From positions 1,922,001 to 1,986,000 of the forward strand of contig OY725503.1 of the NCBI GenBank assembly GCA_963281255.1: 64,000 nucleotides of DNA, read 5' to 3'. The stretch comes from Aphrocallistes beatrix (lineage: Eukaryota > Porifera > Hexactinellida > Sceptrulophora > Aphrocallistidae). Both the position numbers and the translations under genes were made by a program. Positions 1 through 10,420 of the stretch are shown in pieces. The notes beneath the pieces are model-generated. The model searched no databases and was not told where the DNA came from. It saw nothing but the letters and a program-made list of their open reading frames with translations. The stretch's first letter is position 1; each line of letters begins with the position of its first letter.

Positions 1-257
1 AATATTACATAACCGTTTGATTTAAATGTATTGAATGGTAATTATCGAATTTCATTGGTCAGCACAATTTGTCATCTCGGTTTCGTATGAAGACTTTGCT
101 TAGATCTTCGAACTCCCTCGTAGATTGATTATTATTTACCTGATTTCAAAATTCCACATTTCTAGCACCTCTCAGTCCCTCAATCAACTTGCGCAAACAA
201 ACAACCGAACAAAAAAAAACATTGAGTTAAAATTTATAAGACGATTGAATACAGTTA

Positions 258-1156
258 CAGTCGACTATCGTTAATACGAACACGGATAAGGAGTACAAGT
301 TTTGATTCCCCAACCTAATCTATGGCAAAATATATACAAACGAACTCCGGTTAACACGAACACGGATAATACGAACAGGTGTGTGCCTACGAGCACTTTG
401 AATATGGTACGTAGTATGTACGTAGATACACTGCCCTACCAAAAGTATTCGTACACCCCAATAATGCCCATACAAATTGTATAAATCGTATCTATTTTGG
501 GAGTCAATATTAATAAATCAGTAACAGTTTGACTAAATTTGGCTTAAAATTCATATTCTACACACTCGATTTACTCATTGTATAGTCTTTCAACTCAATT
601 ACTCTATTTCCAACATAAATATTTGAACATTTACTTCATTGTGCCACATACCATAAAATGATGCTACTATATATGATGGCGTTAGTGGCACTAGGTGTCA
701 CGGGTTGAAATATTTTAGCTTTAAAATAGAGTAATTGAGTTGAAGACTATAAAATGAGTAAATCGAGTGTGTAGAATTTGAATTTTGAGGCAAATTTAGT
801 CGAACTATTACTGATTTATTAATATTGACTCCCAAAATAGATACGATTTATACAATTTGTATCGGAATTATTAGGGTGTACGAATACTTTTGGTAGGGCA
901 GTGTATATACTAGACAGATATTTCTCAATGAAAATACAGTCGAATCTTGTTAATACAACATGGATATTGAGTTCACTATTTGACAAGTACAATTTCATAC
1001 TCTCACGTAGTTATCACTATGTATATTAAGTATTTTGGACAAATGTGGCTATGCACGTACTTCGGTTAACACGTACTCCGGATAAGGAGTACAAATCTCC
1101 ACGGTCCCTTGGTGATCAATATACAGTCGACTGTACGTGTTAACGAGAGTCGACTG
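258..1156. mobile_element. Tc1/mariner-type MITE T1, split by a nested MITE
   Basis: Both ends read CAGTCGAC followed by a TTAACACGA-like stretch, in inverted orientation, each next to a TA. This is the pattern of a Tc1/mariner-type non-autonomous element. The family A MITE at 429-903 lies inside it. Pieces resembling the same terminus recur at 335-385, 945-970 and 1,060-1,090. No coding sequence is visible. Confidence 0.55.
429..903. mobile_element. Family A MITE, copy 1, TA target duplication
   Basis: Inverted repeats of roughly 165-190 bp start CACTGCCCTACCAAAAGTAT and end with its complement, flanked by TA (427-428 and 904-905). The two arms leave only about 100 bp between them. No ORF of interest. 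Other copies are at 3,221-3,682, 23,497-24,002 and, interrupted, about 27,135-29,545. The TA duplication and long arms indicate a Tc1/mariner-mobilised MITE. Confidence 0.85.
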
Positions 1157-1470
1157 TATATTGATCCTATTATTTATTGTTAAAGTTAGTTGTGATCAAA
1201 TAGATTGATTATAGTACATAACACATACCTCGATTGTTGATAAAACGTTACTAGACTCGTTGTTTGAATCGTTCGAATATAATAATCCTTGGTATAATGA
1301 ATTTTGTAGTTCAAATTGAAATTACATTCAGGATTAGTTAACACAAGATTAAGCAAATTCCTTTTAACATTGACTCAATGTTTCTTCCCAGTTCTGAATT
1401 CATTAATAACCGTAGATAAATTCCTTTTTAGAAGAGAATTTTAAAAAATCAACCGTTTCTTTGATATCCT

Positions 1471-1545
1471 TAGGCGCCTACAAGGCGACTCTGCAGATAC
1501 GCAGTGTTCGCAAGCCGCGCAGCGCAAACAAGCGAAGCGCGCTTG
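1471..1545 (+). mobile_element. Family B 3' terminus remnant
   Basis: This is the GC-rich tail of family B: an AGGCGCC arm, a hairpin around TGCAGATAC/GTGTTCGCA, then CAAGCG-AAGCG-CGCTTG followed by T. The 5' body is missing. The hairpin sequences match the B2 variant at 37,092 better than the common B form. Confidence 0.75.
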
Positions 1546-1559
1546 TAAAGTAATAAGTA

Positions 1560-1974
1560 TTAACAATTAATATGTATGATGACACGTTTCTGTACATTTG
1601 CAAAGTTCAGTGTATGGCAGTGCTGCTTTGGAACATATGCAAGGAGGTTTGCATACATTTTAAAGCTGCATTTGAGCAGTTCCTTCAATGATTTTGCTCC
1701 CTTGAAGTATCCAGAACGGAATTCGTTATCCCTTGAGTTCATGGTCCATTTCCACTCAAATGGGATTTTTAAGTGTTGTTTAGCTAATGTTGATCCCGCC
1801 AATCATGACTTTCTTGGAATACAACTCACTTAATGGACTATGTGAGAGTAGCTTTGTCGGTGATATACTCACTTCTGTGCTTTTGCTTGTCCTCTCGTAA
1901 AAAAGTATCACATATCTTTCGAGCTGGTGAATGTTGACATCTTTAATAAAGGTAGCCGTATGAGAAAGACTCAC
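1560..1974 (-). pseudogene. C-terminal fragment of a transposon-borne nuclease-like protein family
   Basis: Two minus-strand open frames lie end to end. The first, 1974-1780, reads HQLERYVILFYERTSKSTEV. The second, 1802-1560, has FEWKWTMN, then KELLKCSFKMYA and a PKQHCHTLNFANVQ tail. I recognise this order (ERFVxLxYxRTS, W-x-W, ELLKC, then a Cys-rich end) from an unnamed multi-copy family common in invertebrate and fish genomes. Other parts of the same family appear at 24,420-25,226 and 59,455-60,475. Frame changes and lost cysteines mark it as decayed. Recognition is from memory of the family pattern and was not tested by search. Confidence 0.45.
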
Positions 1975-2294
1975 AAATGTTTGTGTAAGTTTGAGTAAGG
2001 CTGTTCAAGTGTACCATACTCTACGTTTACTAATGCCACCGAATGATGAGGTGGTGTCGCACCCAGTAATAGAGGAAAAAATGGAAGCACTATGACCTTT
2101 TCTTATCAATGATTGATTACAATGTCATGAAAAGGTAATACCCAGTGTTTTGTGATTCCGTATTCAATCCACAATTCGAACAGATGGAATACGTGGAAGC
2201 AATTGCAAAGAGACAACATAATGTCAACTGACCAATAAAGAACTTATTGTGGTCATTTAAAGAGTAATGGAAAGCATGCAAATATGGCCTACCT

Positions 2295-2406
2295 AATTAA
2301 CCCTAATTTGCATCTGGGATTTTTCTATTTATAGTAACTACCCCAAACTTGTATGGCTTCCCTACTGAAAATTGCTTAAACCGGAAATGAGGCAGCAAAA
2401 TTCCTA
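2295..2406 (+). repeat. Dispersed repeat F, copy 1
   Basis: About 110 bp sharing GGGATTTTTCTATTTATAGT, CCCCAAACTT and TTAAACCGGAAATGA with 22,705-22,816 in the same orientation. No termini or ORF identified, and the class is unknown. The rest of 1,975-2,848 shows nothing I can support. Confidence 0.6.
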
Positions 2407-2852
2407 GGCATTGAAGGGATCTATTAATGCACACAGAGAATGTCACAGAGATGCAGATACTAACGATGTTTAAAATGAACTAAAACAGCAGCATTTTACT
2501 TTAAAAAAGCCAATAACGCAATCATATGATGACTCATCAACGTTTTGACAGCTGAATTGCATACTTGTACTTTGATATAATGTTTGTATATTGGTAAGTG
2601 GTGTTTTGCTAAATAAAGAAGGGGGCACGCTCAAATTTTGATGGTCAATCCATGTTCACAAATGTTTAACGCTCTTCAACTACTAGTGTTCAGATAAAGA
2701 ACTAAACTTAGCACTATAGATTTAATAATAATCTAATTAATTTTACTCTCTCTTACTTAATAACAAGGTGATGTTCTATTTGAAAACATAAATATGATGA
2801 AATGTGAAGTATATTTGAGATTCTAAACATACAAGATTCAATTGACATTTAA

Positions 2853-3725
2853 GGATACCGCCCTCGTAAAACTTTGCCTAACATCAAAAATCGCCGAAAC
2901 ATTTATCGTTGCTTTCATTGTATTACTGTGCTGTCTACCATCTAGTCGTACCATTAAGACGGTAGATATTTATATTTTTATGAATTTAACCCTTAAAGTT
3001 TAGCGGTTATAAAAATTGAAATTATTAGAGGATTTTTGCCGCATTTATAAAATTCTGATCATTAATAAAAGCTAGTCAGATCCGACCATTGGTTCGTAAG
3101 TTATGGCTTATTCTGGGAAAAGTTCGGGCAGAAAACCACTCTAGTTCCCGAAAGATTCCAATGTCATATCTTAAAAACTATTAAGATATGATCCATTAAA
3201 ATCTTAAATGGAAGGACATACACTACATGAACAAAAGTATTCGTACACCCCATAATTCCCCATACAAATAGTTGTAATACTGATTTATTTATCGAGTCAA
3301 GGTATTTAATTGGTAAGAGATACGCTTAATTTAACTTCAAATTCGAATTACTCACTTTTGAATCTTTCAACTTGTTTACACTCCCACAAGGTTAAAATTT
3401 TTAAAACTGCGCCATCTCATACCACCAATGCCATCATATACAATGGTGATCACTCGCGACATGTGGTATAGGAAAGCAAATACTGAAAAAACTTAGTCTT
3501 GAAGAAGAGTAATTAAGTTGAAATCTTATAAAGTGGGTAATTTGAATGTGGAGAATTCGAATTTGAAGTCAAATTAAGTGTATCTCTTACCAATTGAATA
3601 CCTTGACTCGCTAAATAAATCAGTATTATAACTATTTGTATGGGGAATTATGGGGTGTACGAATACTTTTGTTCAGTCAGTGTATATGATAATATATAGG
3701 TTCCTCAAATATCCAAATATGATAA
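2853..3725 (+). mobile_element. Family D element, 5' part, split by MITE A
   Basis: It begins GGATACCGCCCTCGTAAAAC directly after TTAA (2849-2852), like the better copy at 38,258-40,168. The interior matches that copy as far as GAACCTATATATT-type sequence, with the family A MITE (3,221-3,682) inserted in it. It loses similarity after about 3,725, so the right end is missing. No gene is visible. Confidence 0.7.
3221..3682. mobile_element. Family A MITE, copy 2
   Basis: Inverted repeats start CACTACATGAACAAAAGTAT and close with its complement (ACTTTTGTTCAGTCAGTG). TA flanks at 3219-3220 and 3683-3684. It is inserted into a family D copy, so it is younger than that copy. Confidence 0.85.
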
Positions 3726-4156
3726 ACTATCTATGATGCAATTTTGGATACATTGTCTATCATTATATTATTACTATGCATCTGTTTCTAAAAGGAGATA
3801 CGCGCTCACGCTTAATATCTTACATAGCGATCGTTTTATCACATGCTCTAAGCTTAATCGAGTGGTTTTCGCAGGAGGTAACACCACTTTATATACATAG
3901 CATTAATACATGTCTAAGCTCTATCGTATAAAGTCTTAAAAAGTTATCCAAATCGATTTATATCTTTAGACGTATTTCTCAATTCAATAAATTCTAACTT
4001 GCAATTCGATTTCATACAAATACAATTATCAATAAAAACCTTAATATGCAAATATTTCTATTTGAAGTCAAATAATACGTGCGATCATTTATAAGGTCAT
4101 TCTATTGGATGCGACAGTTATTAATCTCCAATTTCATGGTGGAAATTATATACATA

Positions 4157-4345
4157 CAAGCGCGCTTCGCTTGCTTGCGCTGCGCGGCTGGCGGACACTT
4201 TGTGTCCGCCGGAGGCACTCAGCGCACTTGAACATATTAATATGGAATCTGCGCTATATAAATGTATATAATAATAATAATAATTATTCAAATCGATGTC
4301 ACTCGAAAAAGCATCAAATTTGTCAATATTTGATGCGTGTTGCAG
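4157..4345 (-). mobile_element. Family B fragment with a LINE tail inside
   Basis: On the minus strand it ends CGCTTG|T, with the GGCGGACAC/GTGTCCGCC hairpin intact. A 54-bp piece matching the 3' end of the LINE at 57.2 kb interrupts it. Beyond that, family B sequence (CTCGAAAAAGCATCAAATTTG) resumes and stops at about 4,345. Confidence 0.75.
4230..4283 (+). mobile_element. LINE 3' tail fragment with (ATA)n end
   Basis: ATGGAATCTGCGCTATATAA followed by an AT-rich trinucleotide run repeats the tail of the LINE at 57,190-57,245 almost exactly. Such severely 5'-truncated copies are the normal product of target-primed reverse transcription. Confidence 0.7.
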
Positions 4346-4964
4346 AAGCTCCAAAAGAACCATCAATGGGGGGGGTATGGGCCGGTGATATTTTACAAAC
4401 TAATTATGTCGAATGGATAACTCAATCAACCGTAATCAAAGTCCCTACACCTGAAATACAATGAAATGCTAATTGAAATAATGACAATATATGTGGCAGC
4501 TAAATATTGATGTGGGGGGTGGGGCTGTAACAAGTTATCAGTGGCAATATAAGAATGCTTTTGATTTTATGTCTTTTCGACTTATAATTCTAAATGGATC
4601 GTTTGGAATATGTCGAACATTTACTAATGATGGCCTGATAACTAAATAAATATCCCTGGATCACTTCATATGCTACAGATATTTCCAAATTTTACGTTTT
4701 CGATTTTATTTCAGAAATTTGTATTCCAAAATTTTGCAGTTCCATCTTTCGTGATTAGCGCACAGTTTTTCAAATCTTTTTCTGGTGTATACGCATACTT
4801 GGAAATTCCTAATTCAAATTCTCACAAAATGCAACAGAGCAAGCGGGAGGAAGTATCTGAGTTGTAAAGATAAAAAACAACCTTGTAAACGAAAATGCAG
4901 TGTTGTGGTGTCTCTTTGAAGACCGAAAACACGCGTTGATTGGGCATAAAAACACAAGAACATT

Positions 4965-5110
4965 CATTGGCAAAAAATAATATTCACGGATGAATGTTCA
5001 TTTTGTCTCAATCAAGGAAAAATTCAAATGTGGACTAAAGGTGAACTTATAATCGTAGTACACAGTACACATCGTAGTATGCGTCTCAAAAATCCATGCA
5101 ACAGGACTAT
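4965..5110 (+). pseudogene. Tc1-like transposase fragment (first catalytic Asp region)
   Basis: The frame at 4972-5052 reads WQKIIFTDECSFCLNQGK then IQMWTKGEL. That is the Tc1-family block W-x-x-I-F-T-D-E-x with the first catalytic aspartate. The closest match in this window is the decayed transposase at 43.86 kb (VFFTDECSIWL then VQMWTKGT). The helix-turn-helix part upstream and the rest of the catalytic core downstream are unreadable. Confidence 0.6.
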
Positions 5111-5129
5111 GCTTAGCAGTTTGATTGAC

Positions 5130-5540
5130 TGTTGTTGATCACCTTTGTACCAAACGTATTTTACCTCCAGCTAGCCAGATTGAGATCTCGCCGCTAAAAA
5201 CAACTCTTTCCCAAACATATTGTTTATTATTTTTAGTCCACGAGATTATCTGTGCTTGTGATGATCCGTTAGCATATGATTATTTCTTGGAGCCTTGAGT
5301 GTATACACCCTCCTCGTAATTCCTTCCCCACCGTCTCATGGGATGTTTTTACCGCGATGTTTGAATCGGCTTGTAATTTTTCGTATGAACATCTTGCGGT
5401 TTTGATTTGCAAAGCTTACAAGAGATTTACCATCATTTACTTGTAATATTCAGTTTTCCTGTACCTGATTTCCTTGGAATATCATCATTCTGACGCAATG
5501 TCGCACTATGCGAAAAACAATGCTTCTTGGAACAGCTGTT
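5130..5540 (-). pseudogene. Tc1-like transposase remnant, antisense
   Basis: Read on the minus strand, frame-shifted pieces give RKITSRFKHRGKNI (DNA-binding region), then IISWTKNNKQYVWERVVFSG and SIWLAGGKI, the usual Tc1 order from HTH to first Asp. The aspartate position reads G in VVFSGE, so the catalytic residue is lost. Several stops and shifts. It lies tail to tail with the fragment at 4,965-5,110 but is a different copy. Confidence 0.5.
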
Positions 5541-5873
5541 CTCCGATGTATTTCAGCGCCATTTGTGATACCTGCTTTGAATGACTTTGGGGTAGTTTCT
5601 CTCAGTTCTAATTCTATCATCTTCAATATTAGTAATTACAGTATTTAACACTGAATTGAAACTGTCTGAAAAAGTCAGAGTATCTAATTCGGTCAGTCAA
5701 TTGGAATTTGCAAAATATTTACTGACATCAGTAAGCTAAGTCTTATGATAATAGTAGTTCCTGTGAAATATAGCCAATATGTTATTTGTTTTATGGTCAT
5801 TAATGAAGAAGAAAACTAGCTGAGGTTAAAATCTAACCATAGAAAATATAAATATTTGACTAAAAGTCAAATA

Positions 5874-6062
5874 CAGTTGACTCCGCTTAATAGGGTCACA
5901 TCGGTCAGGGCATATTTTGCCCCGATTAAGCGGAGAACCCTATTAACCGAAAATAATTTTGTATTAGCTTCCATGTGTGAGAGCTATTTCGGTCCTACCA
6001 AAAGTGACCCAATTAAGCGGCTGACCCGATTAAACAGTGACCCTATTAAGTGGAGTCGACTG
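5874..6062. mobile_element. Tc1/mariner-type MITE T2, copy 1
   Basis: TA-flanked 189-bp element with ends CAGTTGACTCCGCTTAATAG and its near complement (TTAAGTGGAGTCGACTG). It contains further internal inverted ATTAAGCGG blocks. A second copy is at 19,942-20,129. The open frames crossing it are incidental. Confidence 0.8.
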
Positions 6063-6453
6063 TATATGAAATTCACAATTTCATCTCGACAGATTGTATG
6101 CTGCCCTCTGGGGGTAATGCCCTTGGCAGGGTGGGGGAGTTTTGCTCATGATAGAGGCGTATACTATACTTGTTTTAGAACAGTTATTGATTATATATTC
6201 CTATTGAAAATCCAATATATATGACCTCAAGTTTGTCAAAGGTTTTAATCATAAATTTACACACTAGAGATGACAAGATAAGAATTAATACATATTCAGT
6301 GTATTAAATGCACAATTGAATATAAAAATTTGTCAAAAGGAAATTAACATTAATTAAAAATTGAAATGTCATACAGATATAAATCAAGTGGTGTAATGCT
6401 AATAAAATGGCATATTAGTATAACAAAAAAGGGGCAAAGTTTCAAAGTTTCTG
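6063..6453. other. 3' flank of the ALK gene
   Basis: AT-rich sequence downstream of the ALK stop codon. No coding pattern. On the minus strand an ATTAAA hexamer (6,244-6,249) could serve as a polyadenylation signal about 205 bp past the stop, but nothing else supports that choice. Confidence 0.3.
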
Positions 6454-6801
6454 CTATTTAATGGAAATCTCTTGAAAAATAGAAAAAAGTCTCTTTTTAA
6501 TTAAATGAGAAGAGAGAGAAGGAGCAAATCGACATAAAGTCTCTTCTTCTTGAATTAATAAACATTCCAAAATGATATCAGATATTTCTTCTAATTTAGA
6601 ACATGTTTTCCATCTTTTTGGTATAATAGGCCGCATTCTATCACATAAAATTATTTTCTGCACTTCGTTAAAGCTTGGATCCTGAGAAACGGAATCAAAG
6701 TAAGGGAGTTGACATTCGTCACAATAACCATCAATCTGACACCTTCTAAATATTTCCCAGAGTACGAGGGACAAAGAATATACATCAGCACGTTTGTAAA
6801 C
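6454..6801 (-). CDS. ALK-type TGF-beta type I receptor, last exon (kinase C-lobe)
   Basis: This exon encodes 115 residues and the stop. It opens VYKRADVYSLSLVLWEIFRR, the alpha-F region of type I receptor kinases (KRADIY..GLV.WEI.RRC), and continues through CQLPYFDSV, DPSFNE, RPIIPKRW and a divergent HLIKKRL segment matching the family's RIKKTL end. The acceptor AG is at 6803-6802. Joined in phase 0 to the exon ending at 34,651, the junction reads NLFE|VYKRAD, where human receptors read HFES-FKRAD. The tail is unusual: the ECW motif reads ECL, and the segment before IKK is longer and poorly conserved. The reading frame is intact. The join over 27.8 kb is inference from phase, splice consensus and the exact fit of the two halves. 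Confidence 0.88.
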   Translation of the reverse strand, partial: VYKRADVYSLSLVLWEIFRRCQIDGYCDECQLPYFDSVSQDPSFNEVQKIILCDRMRPIIPKRWKTCSKLEEISDIILECLLIQEEETLCRFAPSLSSHLIKKRLFSIFQEISIK

Positions 6802-8196
6802 CTTTACAAGATATTTGAATAATATAAAATGAATTTAGAAAAGAAAGTAGCAATTTATACTTGACATAGTAGAGAACCTATATATTCAAACCCACTGTAT
6901 AATCCCAAATTTTAGTAACTGATATTATTTCCGTTCACGAATCATTTTTAGGGTTTTTTCCAATACTATTACATTTGATAAATGATCCTTTAGGAGATAA
7001 TTACTGGAAATTTTTGATGATAGGACATTATATGGAGATTTGCAAGAAAACAATTAGATTTTCAAAATGTGCTAAATAATCATGATTAGGTAGCATTTGG
7101 AAACTTATTTTTCACTATTACTCGAAAACTATATGACATCTCAATTCCAGATTAATAATTAAGGTCCATCATAGGTGACTTTTTGGAAATCGGTATCAGT
7201 AATTCAAATAAGATTTACTATATATCGCGAATGAGATAAGATAGAAATAAACATTTGATTGATGAAATGTTTAGTATGGATGTCTCTAAAATATTATGTT
7301 AACGTCATCATGATGACGCGATGATGAGTCAGCAAAATATATAGTCGTGGTACAGCGAATGAATAACATCATTTCAAATGTATATTCCCACAATAAGTTA
7401 GAACCACACTTCCATCTAGTAAGTGAGGGACCTTTTAAATGAAATGACCACAAACATGGATAATCTCGCTAATCCGTATTCCGATAAATAAAAATTATCA
7501 ATTAAGAAAATAAATATACAGTGAGACCTGTCATAACGGCAGCTTAAAAATTCACAGAAATAATATAGAAATATCTACTTAAAAGTAATATCATTAGAAA
7601 ATTATCACCCTTATCATGCATGAGATCTCTTAAATTGAGTCGGCATTCTATTATTCGATAATAACTAAATATTTGGAGGGGTTAGATAAATAAAATGAAA
7701 AGTGTTAAAACATACTATGTTTGGTGCAAAGAGGAACTTGGGCACAGTAGGAATATTCCTCCTTTAGCAACAGCAAATAATAATATTTACAGCTAATTTG
7801 AGTTAAATTAGGGGAATTGCAGTTGCTATTCGTATGACTTAGTTATATTTATGTTATTACTAATCACAATCATCCTTACTGTTAAAATTCGATTAATGTG
7901 TGTTCGTTTATATATATATATATATATGTAACGAATCGATGGAAGAAACTGCCTGGAACAGAAAGCTGATTTTGGCTTGAGTCTTTTGGTGATGGCGCCA
8001 TCAAGTTCTGACCTCAGATGCAAATGTCGACTTATCATGGAATTACGACGTCATTGTCACCTTTTTTAGAATTGTTTTTCAGTTTTTCGACCATAACTCA
8101 GTCATTTTAAGTGATACAAGTAGAAGGCTGAAATTTTAATAGAATGTGTATATTAATTAATATGTATCTCCAATATGCTACAACTATCAAAAAATG

Positions 8197-10046
8197 GAAT
8201 CCCGGATTTTTCGTTGCCAGATATTCCGTACCCGGGTATTTGGTTCCGGATTTTTCGTTCCCGGATCTTTCGTTCCCTAAATTTTGTCTTTTGATATGGA
8301 TCTTCTAAGTATTAATGAGATGAATAAAATGTATTTTTAGAGCAGCCAAACAATCTTGATTTAAATCAATTGTCATCGATCCTTTTTGCAATGAACTCTG
8401 TCAACAAATAAAATTTTGATATTCTCACTTTCTGGAGCTAATAAATACAGTTACTCTATTTTGATTGTCATAATCAAAACATCTCAATATATTCTACATG
8501 GCTGTTCCACTTACGATTCAAATGATTTAAAGTAATCGGGATAAAAATAAAGCTACGATACAAGGATTTGCTTAGGTAAATCCTCAGATGAAGTCCAAAT
8601 TTGGCTATGCGAAAAGCGAGGAGAATGTAAAGCTCGGATACACACTAAAAATAATCTAGTAATTAAACAATTGCTTATCGATAAAATACATTCTACCCAC
8701 AGTCACGGATCAGATCCGAAAGTACTAGGCTTATTCTTTCATATGGGATCGATCAGATGAGTTTCTCAAGCATTGCGAAACTACCTTCTATCGAGTCTGT
8801 GAAAAGAAGAATTCGACAACATAAAAGTATTTCAACCGAAATATGTGGTAATCAACCTGTCCAGCAGAAATTGAAATACCCCTAAAGTATAGGGTGACTG
8901 CCAAAGAAGAGCCTTTCTTATTATTCGATTCAGGATTTGGTGATACCCATTGTATGATTGTCTTTTCAACTCCAAAGTTTTTCTCAATCCCAAAAGAATC
9001 TAAACTTTGGTATGCTGATGGAACTTTCAAGGTCGTTCCTGAACTTTTCCATCAATTATACACGATATATGGTGAGAAAGACGGGGTTGTTTATCCATGT
9101 ATATACGCACTATTTACTGGCAAGAGTGAATCAATATATAATCGACTACTAAGCAAACTACTTGAAATAGAACCAGCCTTAAAACATATTCATATAATGG
9201 TCGATTTCGAAAATGCAGCAATCAACGCATTCGAAGAGAATTTTGTAGCCATAATATCAGGATGTTTCTTCCATCTTTCACAAAGCATCTTTCGAAAAAT
9301 ACAATCTGAAGGCTTAATAGCGCAATATCAAACAGACTCTGAATTTTTTCTCAAGCTGAAAATGCTTCCTAGACTTGCATTTGTACCGGAACGTGATTTT
9401 GTGAAATCATTCAACATTCTAATGATTGAGTTTCCACAATCTGCAATAAATGTTGTAAAGTACTTTGAGGATAATTACATAGGGAAACTTCTTCCAGATC
9501 ACAGCAGAAGAACTCCACCTTTCCCGATCAGGATTTGGAACATGTTTGAAAGAGTCAATGAACGACTTTCTCGTACAAACAATGTTGTCGAGGTTTGGCA
9601 CAATGCTTCGCATCTAGTATTGCTTGTTCTCATCCTAATATATATAAACTTTTCAAGTTTTTACAACGCGAACAATCTCTACAAGAGTCGAATTTGATTA
9701 AGTGGGAAACTGGCACGAGTGTGAAGCAAAGCAGGAAATCACTCGTATCTAATGAGCGAATTGAAAAAATAGTCTCAGAATATAGAACCAGAGATACCAT
9801 TACTTATCTAAAAGGTATCTCACACAACTCTGACTTCTAATTTATTTCATTTTTTCATTAATATCATAGATCCTATATTTCTCCTTTTAAAAAATACATT
9901 TTATTAATCTCATTAAACTTAGAAGATCCATGTCAAAATAGAAAATTTAGGGAATTAAAGATCCGGGAACGAAATAGCCGGGGAACGAAAAACCCGGGAC
10001 CAAATATCCGGGTACGAAATATCCGGGAACGAAAAGTCCGGAAACG
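8197..10046 (+). mobile_element. MULE (Mutator-like) DNA transposon with 9-bp TSD
   Basis: The 9-bp direct repeat CAAAAAATG flanks it at 8188-8196 and 10047-10055. Terminal inverted repeats run about 140 bp and consist of variations on CCCGGAT(A/C)TTTCGTT, ending in shared TGGATCTTCTAAG and AATAAAATGTATTTTT. It carries one transposase gene. The 9-bp duplication, long inverted repeats and a FLYWCH-plus-MULE protein all point to the same superfamily. Confidence 0.92.
8597..9840 (+). pseudogene. MULE transposase with FLYWCH finger, lightly broken
   Basis: 8597-8760 encodes a FLYWCH-type zinc finger (WLCEKRGECKARIHT ... HSTHSH). Then comes LPSIESVKRRIRQHK and a stop near 8,886. The DDE core at 8894-9600 has WYADGTFKV (first Asp), IMVDFENAAINAF (second Asp), CFFHLSQS (the C-x-x-H block) and NNVVEVWHN (the catalytic Glu, usually NAVEGWH). 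A frame change near 9,600 moves the C-terminal part to another frame (HPNIYKLFKFLQREQSLQES) that ends at 9,840. So there is one frameshift and at least two stops, but all three catalytic residues are kept. A second MULE remnant lies at 58,600-58,990. Confidence 0.85.
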
Positions 10047-10420
10047 CAAAAAATGATAACTCATCACTCTGTTATGACGCCATCATTACGCATCAACCTT
10101 TTAAAAATTGACAAATTTGAATATTTTTCCTGCGATATCGATTATACTAATACTAACAGTAGGAAAGACGTATTTAGAGATGTTATCTCCCTTATAATAA
10201 CCAATGTGACCCCAGGCGCCCAAAGAGCGCTCCCAGCAGACACAAAGTGTCCGCTACCCGCGCAGCGCAAGCAAGTGAATGCAAACACACAAACATCAGT
10301 TTTACTTGTTAGGATGTACGAATTATTTATTAGTTCTTATATAAGTAGTTAGAGTTAACCTAGTAATATTTACAACTTGCTGTATTGTAATAAAATAATG
10401 ACTAGTTAACAACATATAAC

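Larger units (their letters stand above)
7873..10283 (+). mobile_element. Family B Helitron-like element, full length, split by a MULE
   Basis: It starts A|TCCTTACTGTTAAAATTCG, followed by a (TA)n tract and TGTAACGAATCGATGGAAG, and continues to CAACTATCAAAAAATG at 8,196. A MULE (8,197-10,046) with a 9-bp target duplication sits there. B then resumes at 10,056 and runs into a weathered version of the GC-rich tail (GCGCAGCGCAAGCAAG). Subtracting the insertion leaves about 552 bp, the standard unit length. Confidence 0.85.

Noticed and set aside
4670-4867. 65-codon frame with hydrophobic start
   Set aside because: AT-rich translation without domain, repeat link or splice context.
5856-6224. 122-codon plus-strand frame
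   Set aside because: It spans MITE T2 and AT-rich flank and matches no family.
8788-9030. Minus-strand frame opposite the MULE
   Set aside because: Shadow of the MULE transposase on the plus strand.
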